Under the pieces are notes generated by a model. It made no database searches, was not told where the DNA came from, and worked only from the letters and a program-made list of their open reading frames with translations. From NCBI RefSeq assembly GCF_000421625.1, contig NZ_ATXJ01000009.1, positions 1-64,000 on the forward strand: 64,000 nt of DNA, read 5' to 3'. Position 1 is the stretch's first letter; the number at the start of each line of letters is the position of its first letter. A program made the position numbers and the translations under genes. This document shows, piece by piece, positions 8,486 through 17,119 of this stretch. This stretch comes from Thermus islandicus DSM 21543. GTDB lineage: Bacteria > Deinococcota > Deinococci > Deinococcales > Thermaceae.

Positions 8486-9670
8486 ATGACCTACCGCGAG
8501 GCCCTGGACTGGCTGTACGGGAAGAGGCGGCAGGGCCCCCGGGGGACGGAGCGGGTACGGGCGCTCCTCGCCCGCCTCGGCCACCCCGAGGGGGCCTTCC
8601 CGGCGGTGCACGTCCTCGGCACCAACGGCAAGGGGAGCGTGGTGGCCTACCTCGAGGCCGCCTTCCGTGCCCGGGGCCTCCTCTACGGGGCCTACACCAG
8701 CCCCCACCTCCTGGACTTTCGTGAGCGCATCCGCACCCACCTGGGCCTCATCCCCGAGGAGAGGGTGGTGGGCTTCGTGGAGTGGGCGAGGGGCGAGGCC
8801 TGGGAGGAGCCCCCGGGCTTCTTTGACCTCGCCACCGCCCTGGCCTTCCAGCACTTCCGGGAGGTGGGGGTGGCCCTGGCGGCGGTGGAGGCCGGGGTGG
8901 GAGGGGAGAAGGACGCCACCAACGCCCTTTCCCGGGTGGTCCTCACCGTCCTCACCCACGTGGGGGAGGACCACCTCGAGGCCTTGGGGGGGAGTCTGGA
9001 GGCCGTGGCCCGGGAGAAGGCGGGGGCCTTCCGGGAGGGGGTGCCCGTGGTCACGGGGGCCAAGGGGGTGGGCCTGGAGGTGGCGCGGCGGGTGGCGGAG
9101 GAACGGGGGGCGCCCCTTTTCGTCCTGGACCCCCAGGACCCCCTTTTCGCCCTCCCCGCCCCCCCCGCCCTGAGGGGGGCCTTCCAGGAGCAGAACGCCC
9201 GCCTGGCGGCGGCCGCCCTCCGCCTCCTAGGCCTTCCCGAGGAGGCCATCGCCCGGGGGCTCCGGGAAGCGGAAAACCCTGGCCGCCTGGAGCGTTTCCT
9301 CCTGGGGGGGGTAGAGGTCTACCTGGACGGGGCCCACAACCCCCCGGCAGCGGAGGCCCTCGCCCGGGAGTTTGCCGCCTACCACCTCGTTTTTGGCGCC
9401 TTCCCCCGGAAGGACGCGAAGGGGGTTCTAGCCCACCTGCTGCCCAAGGCGCAAAGCGTCCGCTACACCCGGGCTGGGGAAGGGGCCCTGGGGCGGGAGC
9501 TTGGGGAGCCGTTCTTTGAGGATCCCTGGGAAGCTCTCCTCGAGGCCGTGGCCAGGGCCCACGAGGACGGGCTACCCGTCCTCGCCACCGGGTCCCTCTA
9601 CCTGGTGGGAGCCTTGAGGGGACGGCTTAGTCCCGGGCCTCCGCCAGGGTCCTCCCCGCAGGGTCGGTGA
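8486..9670 (+). CDS. folC: Dihydrofolate/folylpolyglutamate synthase
   Basis: A 394-aa Mur-ligase-type enzyme that adds glutamate to dihydropteroate and folates in the cytoplasm. The N-terminal P-loop is VLGTNGKGSV (about 44-53), followed by the SPHLLDFRERI motif (about 72-82). HVGEDHLEALG, EKAGAFREG and LDGAHNPPAAEAL are the other FolC/Mur-ligase landmarks. The gene starts 3 bp after the exporter gene and is probably translated by coupling. Its last 44 bp overlap the 3' end of the convergent lipoprotein gene. Confidence 0.9.
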   Translation: MTYREALDWLYGKRRQGPRGTERVRALLARLGHPEGAFPAVHVLGTNGKGSVVAYLEAAFRARGLLYGAYTSPHLLDFRERIRTHLGLIPEERVVGFVEWARGEAWEEPPGFFDLATALAFQHFREVGVALAAVEAGVGGEKDATNALSRVVLTVLTHVGEDHLEALGGSLEAVAREKAGAFREGVPVVTGAKGVGLEVARRVAEERGAPLFVLDPQDPLFALPAPPALRGAFQEQNARLAAAALRLLGLPEEAIARGLREAENPGRLERFLLGGVEVYLDGAHNPPAAEALAREFAAYHLVFGAFPRKDAKGVLAHLLPKAQSVRYTRAGEGALGRELGEPFFEDPWEALLEAVARAHEDGLPVLATGSLYLVGALRGRLSPGPPPGSSPQGR

Positions 9671-10676
9671 AGACGACCCGGCGCACCTTCTGGAGCTCCA
9701 GGACCACGTAGGGGCTGGTCAGGGCCTGGGTGACGATGGCCCCCGGCCTGGGGGCGGTGAGGGTGAGGACCACCCGGGCGGCGTCCCCGGCGTAGGTGAC
9801 CCCGGCCACCTCGAGGCCGTACCCCCCTGTGGGTTTGAGGCCCCGGAAGAAGGCGGCCACGCTTCTGTTGCGGAAGTCCACGCTCGGGGCCGGGGGGCGG
9901 GGAAGGCGGTTTTGCACCACCAGGTTCCAGACCTCGGCGAAGCGGTTGGGGTCGTTGGCCAGGAAGGCCCTCGGGGCCTCCTCCTGGTAGGCGGCGTTTA
10001 CCCCCCGGTCCAGGATGCGGAAGAGGGGCGCGGGCGGGGCCACGATCTCCACTCTAAGCCCGTACTGCACGGAAAGGGCGCCGACCCGGTAGGCCTCGGG
10101 GGCCGGGTCCAGGGCCAAAGGCTTCAGAACGGGCTCGGCCAGCTCAAAGAGCACCACCTGCCGCCCCCCCCGCCGGGCGAGGACCTCCCGCAGGAGGACC
10201 TGGGTCTCGGGGCCGGTGAAGGCGGAGAGGTCCGGGGTTTGGTAGCTGGCCGGCTGGACCAGGGTACGCCTTTCCCCCTCCCTCAGGCCTCCGGTGAGCC
10301 GCACCCAGCCCACCCCGTCGTAGAGCCAGCTGGAGCGCAAGGGGGCCTGGGCCCGCACCTCCAGGAGGCTTCCCGAAACCCCCCGCACCGCCTCGGCGGG
10401 AGGCCTCAGGGCCGGCCCCACCTCCCTGAGGAGGGGGTTGCCGTCCACCCAGAGGGCTTCGGGAACAGCCCAAAGGCTCTCCCCTCGAGGCCTTTCCAGC
10501 CTGAGGGTCTTCTCGGAGAGCCGCACCTCCCGGGGCTCCCCGTAGAAGTAGGCCCAGCGCTCCGTGGCCTCGGGGAAGAGGAGCTGGGCCTCGGCCACCC
10601 GGTAGCCCGTGCCCTGAAGCACCTCGCAGGCGGCGAGGAGGGGCAGGAGGAGAAGGGGAAGGCGCCACGCCTTCAT
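9627..10676 (-). CDS. Lipoprotein with PrcB-type C-terminal domain
   Basis: A 349-aa exported lipoprotein. The N-terminus has a lipobox (LLPLLAAC, Cys at about residue 16). The last about 100 residues (WNLVVQNRLPRPPAPSVDFRNRSVAAFFRGLKPTGGYG... ending in SPYVVLELQKVRRVVFTD) resemble the PrcB C-terminal domain seen in protease-associated lipoproteins. The middle (about 20-240) is not recognised. It follows the peptide-transporter permeases by 53 bp on the same strand and could be read through from them. Function unknown; a protease-accessory role would be inference from the domain only. Confidence 0.6.
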   Translation of the reverse strand: MKAWRLPLLLLPLLAACEVLQGTGYRVAEAQLLFPEATERWAYFYGEPREVRLSEKTLRLERPRGESLWAVPEALWVDGNPLLREVGPALRPPAEAVRGVSGSLLEVRAQAPLRSSWLYDGVGWVRLTGGLREGERRTLVQPASYQTPDLSAFTGPETQVLLREVLARRGGRQVVLFELAEPVLKPLALDPAPEAYRVGALSVQYGLRVEIVAPPAPLFRILDRGVNAAYQEEAPRAFLANDPNRFAEVWNLVVQNRLPRPPAPSVDFRNRSVAAFFRGLKPTGGYGLEVAGVTYAGDAARVVLTLTAPRPGAIVTQALTSPYVVLELQKVRRVVFTDPAGRTLAEARD

Positions 10677-10729
10677 GGCTCCATCATAGCCCTTGGGCCC
10701 CCCGGATCCTTAAGCTTCCCTTGAGCTCC

Positions 10730-11578
10730 CTAGGGGCTCCGGGGGTCTAGGGCGTCCCGCAGGCCGTCCCCCAGGAGGTTGAAGGCGAGCACGGTGAGGA
10801 CGATGAAGAGCCCGGGGAAGATCATCGTCCAGGGGGCGTTCATGGCGTACCCCCCCTTGAAGCTGTCGGCGATCATGGCCCCCCACTCGGGGGCCGGGGG
10901 CTGGGCCCCGAGGCCGAGGAAGCCCAAGGCGGCGGCCTCGAGGGTGGCCGTCCCGATGGAGAGGGTGGCCTGGACCACGAGGGGGGGGAGGGTGCCGGGA
11001 AGGATGTGCTTGAAGAGGAGGCGGCCGTTGCCCGCGCCCAGGGCGATGGCCGCCTGCACGAAGTCCTGCTCCCGCAAGGAGAGGACCACGGCCCGGGCCA
11101 GGCGGATGTAGACCGGCACCTGCACGATGCCGATGGCCAGCATGGCGTTTTGCAGGCTGGGTCCCGAGACGGCCACGATGGCGATGGCGAGGAGCGTTCC
11201 GGGAAAGGCCAGGAGGAGGTCGGCCAGCCAGCCGATCAAAAGCTCCGTGCGCCCCCGGAAAAACCCCGCCAAGAGCCCCAGGAGGGTGCCGAGGGCCAGG
11301 CCGAAGGCCACCGAGACCACGCCCACCTGCAGGGAGATGCGGCTCCCGTGCAGCACCCGGGTGAAGATGTCCCGGCCCAGCTGGTCGGTGCCGAAGGGGT
11401 GGGCCCAGGAAGGGGGGGTCAGGCGGGAGAGGTAGTCCCGGTCCGTGGCCGGATCGTAGGGCTTGAGGAGGGGGATCAGGAGGGCGAGGAGCACGAGGCC
11501 CAGGGTGAGGACCAGCCCCACCTTGCCCGAGGGGGACTTCAGGAAGCGTCTTAAGGCTCTCCGAGTGGGGGTTTCCAT
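10730..11578 (-). CDS. dppC: Peptide ABC transporter permease, DppC family
   Basis: A 282-aa inner-membrane permease. An N-terminal segment (about 26-46) is followed by the characteristic TPPSWAHPFGTDQLGRDIFTRVLHGSRISL stretch of DppC/OppC proteins, then five more membrane segments. The cytoplasmic EAA loop is AIALGAGNGRLLFKHILPGTLPPL, which contacts the ATPase. It lies 3 bp after dppB. No ATPase gene adjoins the operon, so ATP-binding subunits must be encoded elsewhere. Confidence 0.88.
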   Translation of the reverse strand: METPTRRALRRFLKSPSGKVGLVLTLGLVLLALLIPLLKPYDPATDRDYLSRLTPPSWAHPFGTDQLGRDIFTRVLHGSRISLQVGVVSVAFGLALGTLLGLLAGFFRGRTELLIGWLADLLLAFPGTLLAIAIVAVSGPSLQNAMLAIGIVQVPVYIRLARAVVLSLREQDFVQAAIALGAGNGRLLFKHILPGTLPPLVVQATLSIGTATLEAAALGFLGLGAQPPAPEWGAMIADSFKGGYAMNAPWTMIFPGLFIVLTVLAFNLLGDGLRDALDPRSP

Positions 11579-11581
11579 GGC

Positions 11582-12592
11582 TCACCGGTACTGGATGCGG
11601 GGGTCCAGGAGGGCGTAGGAAAGGTCCACCAGGAGGTTGACCAGGACGAAGGCCGTGGCCACCACCAAGACCCCGGCCTGGACCACCGGGTAATCGCGGT
11701 TCAGGATGCCCTCGTAGATGTAGGAGCCGATGCCCGGCCAGGAGAAGATGGTCTCCGTCAGGATGGCCCCGCCGAGGAGGGTGCCGAACTGGAGGCCCAC
11801 GATGGTCACCACCGGCAGAAGGGCGTTTTTTAGGGCGTGCTTGAGGATCACCTGGCGTTCGGAGAGGCCCTTGGCCCGGGCGGTGCGCACGTAGTCCTGG
11901 GAGAGGACCTCCAGCATGGCGCTTCGGGTGATGCGGGTCAGGATGGCCAAGGGGATGGTGCCCAGGGTGAGGGCGGGGAGGAGGAGGTGCCGGAGGGCGT
12001 CCAGCACCACCTGGGGCTTGAGGGAAAGCAGCCCGTCCAGGACCAAGAAGCCGGTGATGGGGCGGAAGTCCAGGGCCAGGTCGGTGGAAAGCCTTCCTCC
12101 GGTGGGGAGCCAGTGGAGGTTCACCGCGAAGAGGTAGACCAGGAGGAGGCCCAGCCAGAAGACGGGGATGGAGACCCCAAGGAGGGAGAGGCTCATGGAG
12201 AGGGTGTCCAGGAGGCTGTTCCTGCGCACCGCTGCCAGGATGCCCATGGGGATGCCCAGGGCCACCGCCACCAGGGTGGCGCTCAGGGCCAGCTCAAAGG
12301 TGGCGGGCCAACGGCGCTTCAGCTCCTCGGCCACGGGGATGGTGGAGACGGCGCTCACCCCGAGGTCCCCGGTGAGCACGTTCCTGAGGAAGGCGAGGTA
12401 CTGCACGTGGAGGGGGCGGTTTAGCCCAAGCTTTTCCCGTAGCGCCTCGAGCTGTTCCGGGCTGCCCCGCTCCCCCAGGATGGCCTGGGCGGGGTCCCCG
12501 GGGATGAGCTTGAGAAAAAGAAAGACCAGGAGGCTGATCCCGAAGAGGACCGGGACCAGCCCTAAAAGCCGCCTCAAAACATAACTTCCCAT
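11582..12592 (-). CDS. dppB: Peptide ABC transporter permease, DppB family
   Basis: A 336-aa permease with the DppB layout: a membrane segment at about 9-29, a long periplasmic loop with GERGSPEQLEALREKLGLNRPLHVQYL, then further membrane segments. The EAA-type loop is DYVRTARAKGLSERQVILKHALKNALLP (about 236-263). ATG 12592 has only a weak ribosome binding site and lies 14 bp after a strong hairpin that separates it from the binding-protein gene. It pairs with dppC to form the membrane channel for oligopeptides or dipeptides. Confidence 0.88.
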   Translation of the reverse strand: MGSYVLRRLLGLVPVLFGISLLVFLFLKLIPGDPAQAILGERGSPEQLEALREKLGLNRPLHVQYLAFLRNVLTGDLGVSAVSTIPVAEELKRRWPATFELALSATLVAVALGIPMGILAAVRRNSLLDTLSMSLSLLGVSIPVFWLGLLLVYLFAVNLHWLPTGGRLSTDLALDFRPITGFLVLDGLLSLKPQVVLDALRHLLLPALTLGTIPLAILTRITRSAMLEVLSQDYVRTARAKGLSERQVILKHALKNALLPVVTIVGLQFGTLLGGAILTETIFSWPGIGSYIYEGILNRDYPVVQAGVLVVATAFVLVNLLVDLSYALLDPRIQYR

Positions 12593-12606
12593 GTTTCCGC
12601 AAGAAG

Positions 12607-12633
12607 CCCGGACCCCCCCGAGGGGGGTCCGGG
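12607..12633 (-). terminator. Perfect 12-bp GC hairpin between binding-protein and permease genes
   Basis: Bases 12607-12618 pair perfectly with 12622-12633 around a 3-nt loop, within the gap between the peptide-binding-protein gene and dppB. There is no long U-run after it. It probably acts as a partial terminator or an RNA-stabilising stem that lets more binding protein than permease be made. Confidence 0.75.
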
Positions 12634-12643
12634 GTAAAGGGGC

Positions 12644-14224
12644 CTAGCGCTTCTCCACCGCCTCAAAGGACTCGGAGCCCAGAGGGCTCGGGGTCCAGCC
12701 GGTCACGTTCCTCCGCTTGGCAAGGAGGGGCTGGGAGTGGACGATGGGGATGCGGAGGGCCAGGTTGAAGGTGAGCTCGTCGGCCTGCTGGTAAAGCCGC
12801 TTGCGCTCCTCGAGGCCCGGGGTGGTGGCCGCCTTGGTGAGGAGGTCGCCGAGCTCCTTCACGCAGAGGGGCTTGCCTGCGCTGTCAAAGAGGTCGGCGA
12901 TGGGGCAGGCGAAGTGGGGATCGTAGAAGTTCTGCGGGTCGCCGTAGTCCCCGGTCCAGCCCAGCATGTAGGCCTGGAAGCCGGGGGCCTTCTTGCGGTC
13001 GGCCAGGTAGCTGGCCCAGTCCTTGGTCTGGAGCTTCACCCGGATGCCGAGGGCGGAGAGGTCTGCGGCCATGGCCTCGGCGATCTCCTTGGGGGTGGGG
13101 AAGTAGGGCCGGGAGACGGGCATGTACCAGAGCTCCAGGTCAAACCCGTTCGGGTACCCCGCCTCCGCCAGGAGGGCTTTGGCCTTCTGGGGGTTGTACT
13201 CGTAGTCCGTCACCTTGGGCGACTGGAAGGCCCTCATGGAAGGGGGGGTGAAGTGCCCGTCCGTTAGCCCCAGCTTCCCCCAGAAGCCCTGGACGATGGC
13301 CTTCTTGTTGATGGCCATGGCGATGGCCTGGCGCACCCTGGGGTCGGAGAAGGGCTTGTAGGCGGGGTTCAGGGCCAGGTAGCCCACGTTGAACGAGGGG
13401 CGGAAGACGGCCTGGAGGTTCGGGTCGGCCTCGAGGTCCTTGAGGTTGGCGGGGGGGATGTCGGTGGTGAAGTCAATCGTCCCGGCCTTGAGGGCCGCCA
13501 GGCGGGCGGCGGGGTCCTTGATGACCTTGATGACCACCCGGTCCATCTTGGGGAGGCCCTTGCGCCAGTAATTGGGGTTCCTCTCCAAGACGATCTGCTC
13601 CCCGGGCCGCCACTCCACGAGGCGGAAGGGCCCGGTGCCCACGGCGCTTCCCGTGGGGGAACCATACTTCGCCCCGTCCTTGCGGATGGCGGAGGGGCTC
13701 GCGATGCCGAAGTAGCCCGAGCCGATGGCGGCGGGGAAGGCGGGGAAGGGCTGGGTGAGGACGAAGCGCACCGTGTACTTGTCCACCACCTGGACCTCCT
13801 TCAGGAGGGAACCGGGGTCGCCCTTGAAACCGCCGAAGAGCTCGGGCCAGATCTCGTAGCGGGCGGCGGCGTCAATCCGCGTGGGGTTCTTGGGGTCCCA
13901 CCACCGCTCCACGTTGAACTTCACCGCCTCGGCGGTGAGCTCGGTGCCGTCCTGGAACCGTACCCCCTGGCGCAGGCGGAAGGTCCAGACCTTGCCGTCT
14001 TGGCTGCTGAACCAGCTGGTGGCCAGGCCCGCCGTGACCTCGGTGCTCCCCGGCTTGAAGTCCACCAAGGTGTCGTAGATCTGCCGCTGGACGTAGATGG
14101 AGATGCCGTCCGTGATGTTGCCGGGCTCGAGGCTCACCGGCTCCCCGTTGGCCCCGAAGACCAGGGTCTTCTGGGCCAGGCCCAGGCCAAGCGCTACCAA
14201 AAGTCCGAGGAGAGCTTTTTTCAT
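12644..14224 (-). CDS. Peptide ABC transporter substrate-binding protein (family 5)
   Basis: A 526-aa secreted binding protein with signal peptide MKKALLGLLVALGLGLAQ. Family 5 landmarks include GLATSWFSSQDGKVWTFRLRQGVRFQDGTELTAEAVKFNVERW (about 65-107), SAVGTGPFRLVEWRPGEQIVLERNPNYWRKG and FSDPRVRQAIAMAINKKAIVQGF. Such proteins bind oligopeptides, dipeptides or occasionally nickel and deliver them to DppBC. ATG 14224 has AAAGGAG upstream. A TATACT box on the minus strand (14265-14270) is a likely -10, placed right beside the liv terminator. It is the first gene of a three-gene operon. Confidence 0.88.
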   Translation of the reverse strand: MKKALLGLLVALGLGLAQKTLVFGANGEPVSLEPGNITDGISIYVQRQIYDTLVDFKPGSTEVTAGLATSWFSSQDGKVWTFRLRQGVRFQDGTELTAEAVKFNVERWWDPKNPTRIDAAARYEIWPELFGGFKGDPGSLLKEVQVVDKYTVRFVLTQPFPAFPAAIGSGYFGIASPSAIRKDGAKYGSPTGSAVGTGPFRLVEWRPGEQIVLERNPNYWRKGLPKMDRVVIKVIKDPAARLAALKAGTIDFTTDIPPANLKDLEADPNLQAVFRPSFNVGYLALNPAYKPFSDPRVRQAIAMAINKKAIVQGFWGKLGLTDGHFTPPSMRAFQSPKVTDYEYNPQKAKALLAEAGYPNGFDLELWYMPVSRPYFPTPKEIAEAMAADLSALGIRVKLQTKDWASYLADRKKAPGFQAYMLGWTGDYGDPQNFYDPHFACPIADLFDSAGKPLCVKELGDLLTKAATTPGLEERKRLYQQADELTFNLALRIPIVHSQPLLAKRRNVTGWTPSPLGSESFEAVEKR

Positions 14225-14264
14225 ACCGCTCCTTTCCGGGGCACGCCCCTTAGGCTACGCCTGA

Positions 14265-14270
14265 AGTATA
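14265..14270 (-). promoter_or_regulatory. Putative -10 of the peptide ABC operon
   Basis: Read on the minus strand this is TATACT, about 40 bp before the start codon at 14224. Its -35 region would fall inside the liv operon terminator and shows no good match, so the promoter is supported by the -10 alone. Confidence 0.35.
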
Positions 14271-14272
14271 AG

Positions 14273-14292
14273 GCGCCCCCTTCCGGGGGCGC
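14273..14292 (-). terminator. Terminator of the liv operon
   Basis: GCGCCCCC (14273-14280) pairs with GGGGGCGC (14285-14292) around TTCC. It lies 15 bp beyond the livF stop and before the promoter of the peptide-binding-protein gene. No U-run follows. Confidence 0.7.
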
Positions 14293-14307
14293 AAGCGCAG
14301 GTAGGGC

Positions 14308-15021
14308 CTAGCCTTCCCCCAGGTAGGCCTTCTGCACCTCGGGGTTCTGGGCCAGCTCCCCGGCGGGCCCAAAGAGGGTGATCTCCCCCGTGGCGAGGAC
14401 GTAGCCCCGGTGGGCGATCTGGAGGGCCAAGCGGGCGTTTTGCTCCACGAGGAGGATGGTCTTCCCCTCCCGGTTCAGCTGCTGGATGGTTTCAAAGATG
14501 AAGTCCACCAGCACCGGGGCCAGGCCCATGGAGGGTTCGTCCATGAGGAGGATGCGGGGGTTTTGCATGAGGGCCCGGCCGATGGCCAGCATCTGCTGCT
14601 CCCCGCCGGAGAGGGTTCCCCCTTTTTGGTGGCGGCGCTCGTGAAGGCGGGGAAAGAGGGCGAAGACCTGGTCCTTGCGCGCCTCCACCACCTTGCGGTC
14701 CTTTTCCAGGTAGGCCCCGATCTCCAGGTTTTCCTCCACGGTGAGCCGGGGGAAGATCTTCCGCCCCTCGGGCACGTGCCCCACCCCCAGGGCCACGATC
14801 TCATGGGGGGGGAGGCGGTGGATGGGCCTCCCCTGGAAGCGCACCTCCCCCTGCCGGGGCTTCACTAGGCCGCTGATGGTGCGCAGGGTGGTGGTTTTGC
14901 CTGCCCCGTTGGAGCCGATCAGGGTCACGATCTCCCCCTCCTCTACCCGGAGGGAGATCCCCTTCAGGGCGTGGATGTGTCCGTAGTAGGTGTGGACGTC
15001 CACGAGCTCCAAGAGGCTCAT
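14308..15021 (-). CDS. livF: Branched-chain amino-acid ABC transporter ATPase
   Basis: A 237-aa ATPase with Walker A GSNGAGKTT (about 37-45), signature LSGGEQQ and Walker B ILLMDEPSMGLAP. The wording (ALKGISLRVEEGEIVTLIGSNGAGKTTTLRTISGLVKPRQGEVRFQG) is typical of LivF. It powers uptake of leucine, isoleucine and valine together with LivG. It overlaps livG by 4 bp and is the last gene of livK-livH-livM-livG-livF. Confidence 0.9.
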   Translation of the reverse strand: MSLLELVDVHTYYGHIHALKGISLRVEEGEIVTLIGSNGAGKTTTLRTISGLVKPRQGEVRFQGRPIHRLPPHEIVALGVGHVPEGRKIFPRLTVEENLEIGAYLEKDRKVVEARKDQVFALFPRLHERRHQKGGTLSGGEQQMLAIGRALMQNPRILLMDEPSMGLAPVLVDFIFETIQQLNREGKTILLVEQNARLALQIAHRGYVLATGEITLFGPAGELAQNPEVQKAYLGEG

Positions 15022-15797
15022 GCCGCACCCCCCGCGGCCCCCTTGCCCAGGTAGGCCTCGATGACCCTGGGGTTCCAGCGCACCTCCTCGGGGGGGCCCT
15101 CGGCGATCTTGGCCCCGTACTCCAGGACGGCGATGCGGTCGGAGATACGCATGACCAGGCGCATGTCGTGCTCAATGAGGATCACGGTGATGCCGAGCTC
15201 CTCCCGGAGCCTCTGGATGAAGGCCTGGAGGTCCTCCGTCTCCCTAGGGTTCATGCCCGCCGCGGGCTCGTCCAGGAGGAGGAGCCTTGGCCTCAGGGCC
15301 AGGGCCCGAGCGATCTCCAGCTTGCGCTGCTCCCCGTAGGGCAGGTTCCGCGCCAGCTCGTCCTTCCGGTGGAGGAGGCCCACGTAGTCCAGAAGCCTTT
15401 CCGCCTCCTCCTTGGCCCGCCTTTCCGCCCTTTGCGCCAGGGGGGTGCGGAAGAGGGCGTGGAAGTAGGGGACATGGATGTGAATATGCATCCCCACCAG
15501 GAGGTTCTCCAAGACGGTCATGGCCCCGAAGAGGCGGATGTTCTGGAAGGTGCGCCCCACCCCTTCCTTGGCCACCCGGTCGGGAGAAAAGCCCGTCACG
15601 TCCTTGCCGAAGAGCAGGATCCTCCCCTCATCGGGGGTGTAGATGCCCGTGAGCAGGTTGAAGAAGGTGGTCTTGCCCGCTCCGTTGGGGCCGATGACGG
15701 AAAAGATCTCCCCCTGGTTCACCTCCAGGCTCACGTTGTTCACGGCCACCAGGCCGCCGAAGCGCTTGGTGGCGTTTTGGACCTCGAGGGCCTTCAT
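15018..15797 (-). CDS. livG: Branched-chain amino-acid ABC transporter ATPase
   Basis: A 259-aa ATPase. Walker A is GPNGAGKTT (about 37-45), then GVGRTFQNIRLFGAMTVLENLLVG, signature YGEQRKLEIARAL and Walker B LLLLDEPAAGMNP, followed by EHDMRLVMRISDRI. These are LivG hallmarks, including the long insertion around 110-150. It overlaps both neighbours by 4 bp. Confidence 0.9.
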   Translation of the reverse strand: MKALEVQNATKRFGGLVAVNNVSLEVNQGEIFSVIGPNGAGKTTFFNLLTGIYTPDEGRILLFGKDVTGFSPDRVAKEGVGRTFQNIRLFGAMTVLENLLVGMHIHIHVPYFHALFRTPLAQRAERRAKEEAERLLDYVGLLHRKDELARNLPYGEQRKLEIARALALRPRLLLLDEPAAGMNPRETEDLQAFIQRLREELGITVILIEHDMRLVMRISDRIAVLEYGAKIAEGPPEEVRWNPRVIEAYLGKGAAGGAA

Positions 15798-17119
15798 GCT
15801 TCCTCCATCTCCGCCCGGTGGCGCTTCTCGGGGATGAGCCCCTCCGGGCGGTAGATCATCATGAGCACCAGGATGATCCCCAGGACCAGCCGCTCGTACT
15901 TGGCCGGGTCCACCTGGTTGGGGATCTGGGGCAGGCTGGTGCGCACGAACTCGCTGAAGGTCTTCAGGATGTCCAGGTTCAGGATGGAAAGCGCTGCGGC
16001 CCCCAGGATGGCCCCGGGGATGGAGCCCATGCCGCCCAGGATGACCATGGCCAGGATGTTGATGGAGGCGAGGAGGGTGAAGGACTCGGGGGAGACGAAG
16101 GTGCGCTGGGCGGCGAAGATGACCCCCATCACCCCGGAGAAGGCCGCCCCGGTCATGAAGGCCAGGAGCTTGGTGGGCAGGAGGGGGATGCCCATGGACC
16201 GGGCGGCGATCTCGTCCTCCCGGATGGCCACCCAGGCCCTGCCGAACCGGGAGTTGGCCAGGTTCACGTTCACCAGGATCACCAGGCCGATCATGAGGAG
16301 GACGAGGAGGTAGAAGAAGAGCTGGTAGTCCGTGGTCTGGTCCAGGCGCACCCCCAGGCCGGCCATGAGGTGGCGGAACCAGTCAATGGGAGGGCGCTGG
16401 ACAGGGGTGATGCCCTGGGGCCCGTTGGTGAAGTTGATGGGGTGGTCCAGGTTGTTGGCCAGGATGCGCACCACCTCCCCCAGGCCCAGGGTGACGATGG
16501 CCAGGTAGTCCCCCCGGAGGCGGAGGGCGGGTAGGCCGATGAGGAGGCCGGTGAGGGCGGTGGTGACGATGGCGATCCCCATGAAGAGGTACATGTACTC
16601 CCCAGGCAGGGGGAAGCTGCCCTGCAGGAAGTTCTTGGCCTGCTCCGAGCCGAAGATGGCCCAGGTGTAGGCCCCCACGGCGAAGAAGGCGGCGTAGCCC
16701 AGGTCCAGAAGCCCCGCCATGCCCACCACCACGTTGAGGCCCAGGGCCATGGCCGCGTAGATGCCGATCTGGATCCCCAGCTCAAAGACGAAGGTGTTGG
16801 CGAACCCCGCCAGGGGGACCGAGAGGAGGAGGATGGCCGCCCCCAGGAGGAGGCGGAGCCAAAGGGGCAGGCGCAGGGTGGTGAGGGCCACGAGAATCCC
16901 CACCAGACCAATGAGGCCCAGGGTGTTCCCGGAGAGCTTCAGCCCCAGGGTGAAGCCCAGGGTGAGGAGGGCCAGGTTCAGCCCCCTAAGGCCCTGGGGG
17001 AGCCGGGCGAAGGCGGCGAAGGCCAGGGCGGCGAAGCCTAAAAAGGCGGAGAGGGCCCCGGGGAGGAGCCAGGACAAAAGAAGAAAGGCCAGGCTGAGGA
17101 GGAAGCTGATTAGGGTCAT
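15794..17119 (-). CDS. livM: Branched-chain amino-acid ABC transporter permease
   Basis: A 441-aa permease with about 11-12 hydrophobic segments, longer than most LivM proteins because of an extra hydrophobic N-terminus (about 1-115). The conserved core starts near GIYAAMALGLNVVVGMAGLLDLGYAAFFAVGAYTWAIF and includes GDYLAIVTLGLGEVVRI and the loop GRAWVAIREDEIAARSMGI that contacts the ATPases. It overlaps livH and livG by 4 bp each. Confidence 0.9.
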   Translation of the reverse strand: MTLISFLLSLAFLLLSWLLPGALSAFLGFAALAFAAFARLPQGLRGLNLALLTLGFTLGLKLSGNTLGLIGLVGILVALTTLRLPLWLRLLLGAAILLLSVPLAGFANTFVFELGIQIGIYAAMALGLNVVVGMAGLLDLGYAAFFAVGAYTWAIFGSEQAKNFLQGSFPLPGEYMYLFMGIAIVTTALTGLLIGLPALRLRGDYLAIVTLGLGEVVRILANNLDHPINFTNGPQGITPVQRPPIDWFRHLMAGLGVRLDQTTDYQLFFYLLVLLMIGLVILVNVNLANSRFGRAWVAIREDEIAARSMGIPLLPTKLLAFMTGAAFSGVMGVIFAAQRTFVSPESFTLLASINILAMVILGGMGSIPGAILGAAALSILNLDILKTFSEFVRTSLPQIPNQVDPAKYERLVLGIILVLMMIYRPEGLIPEKRHRAEMEEA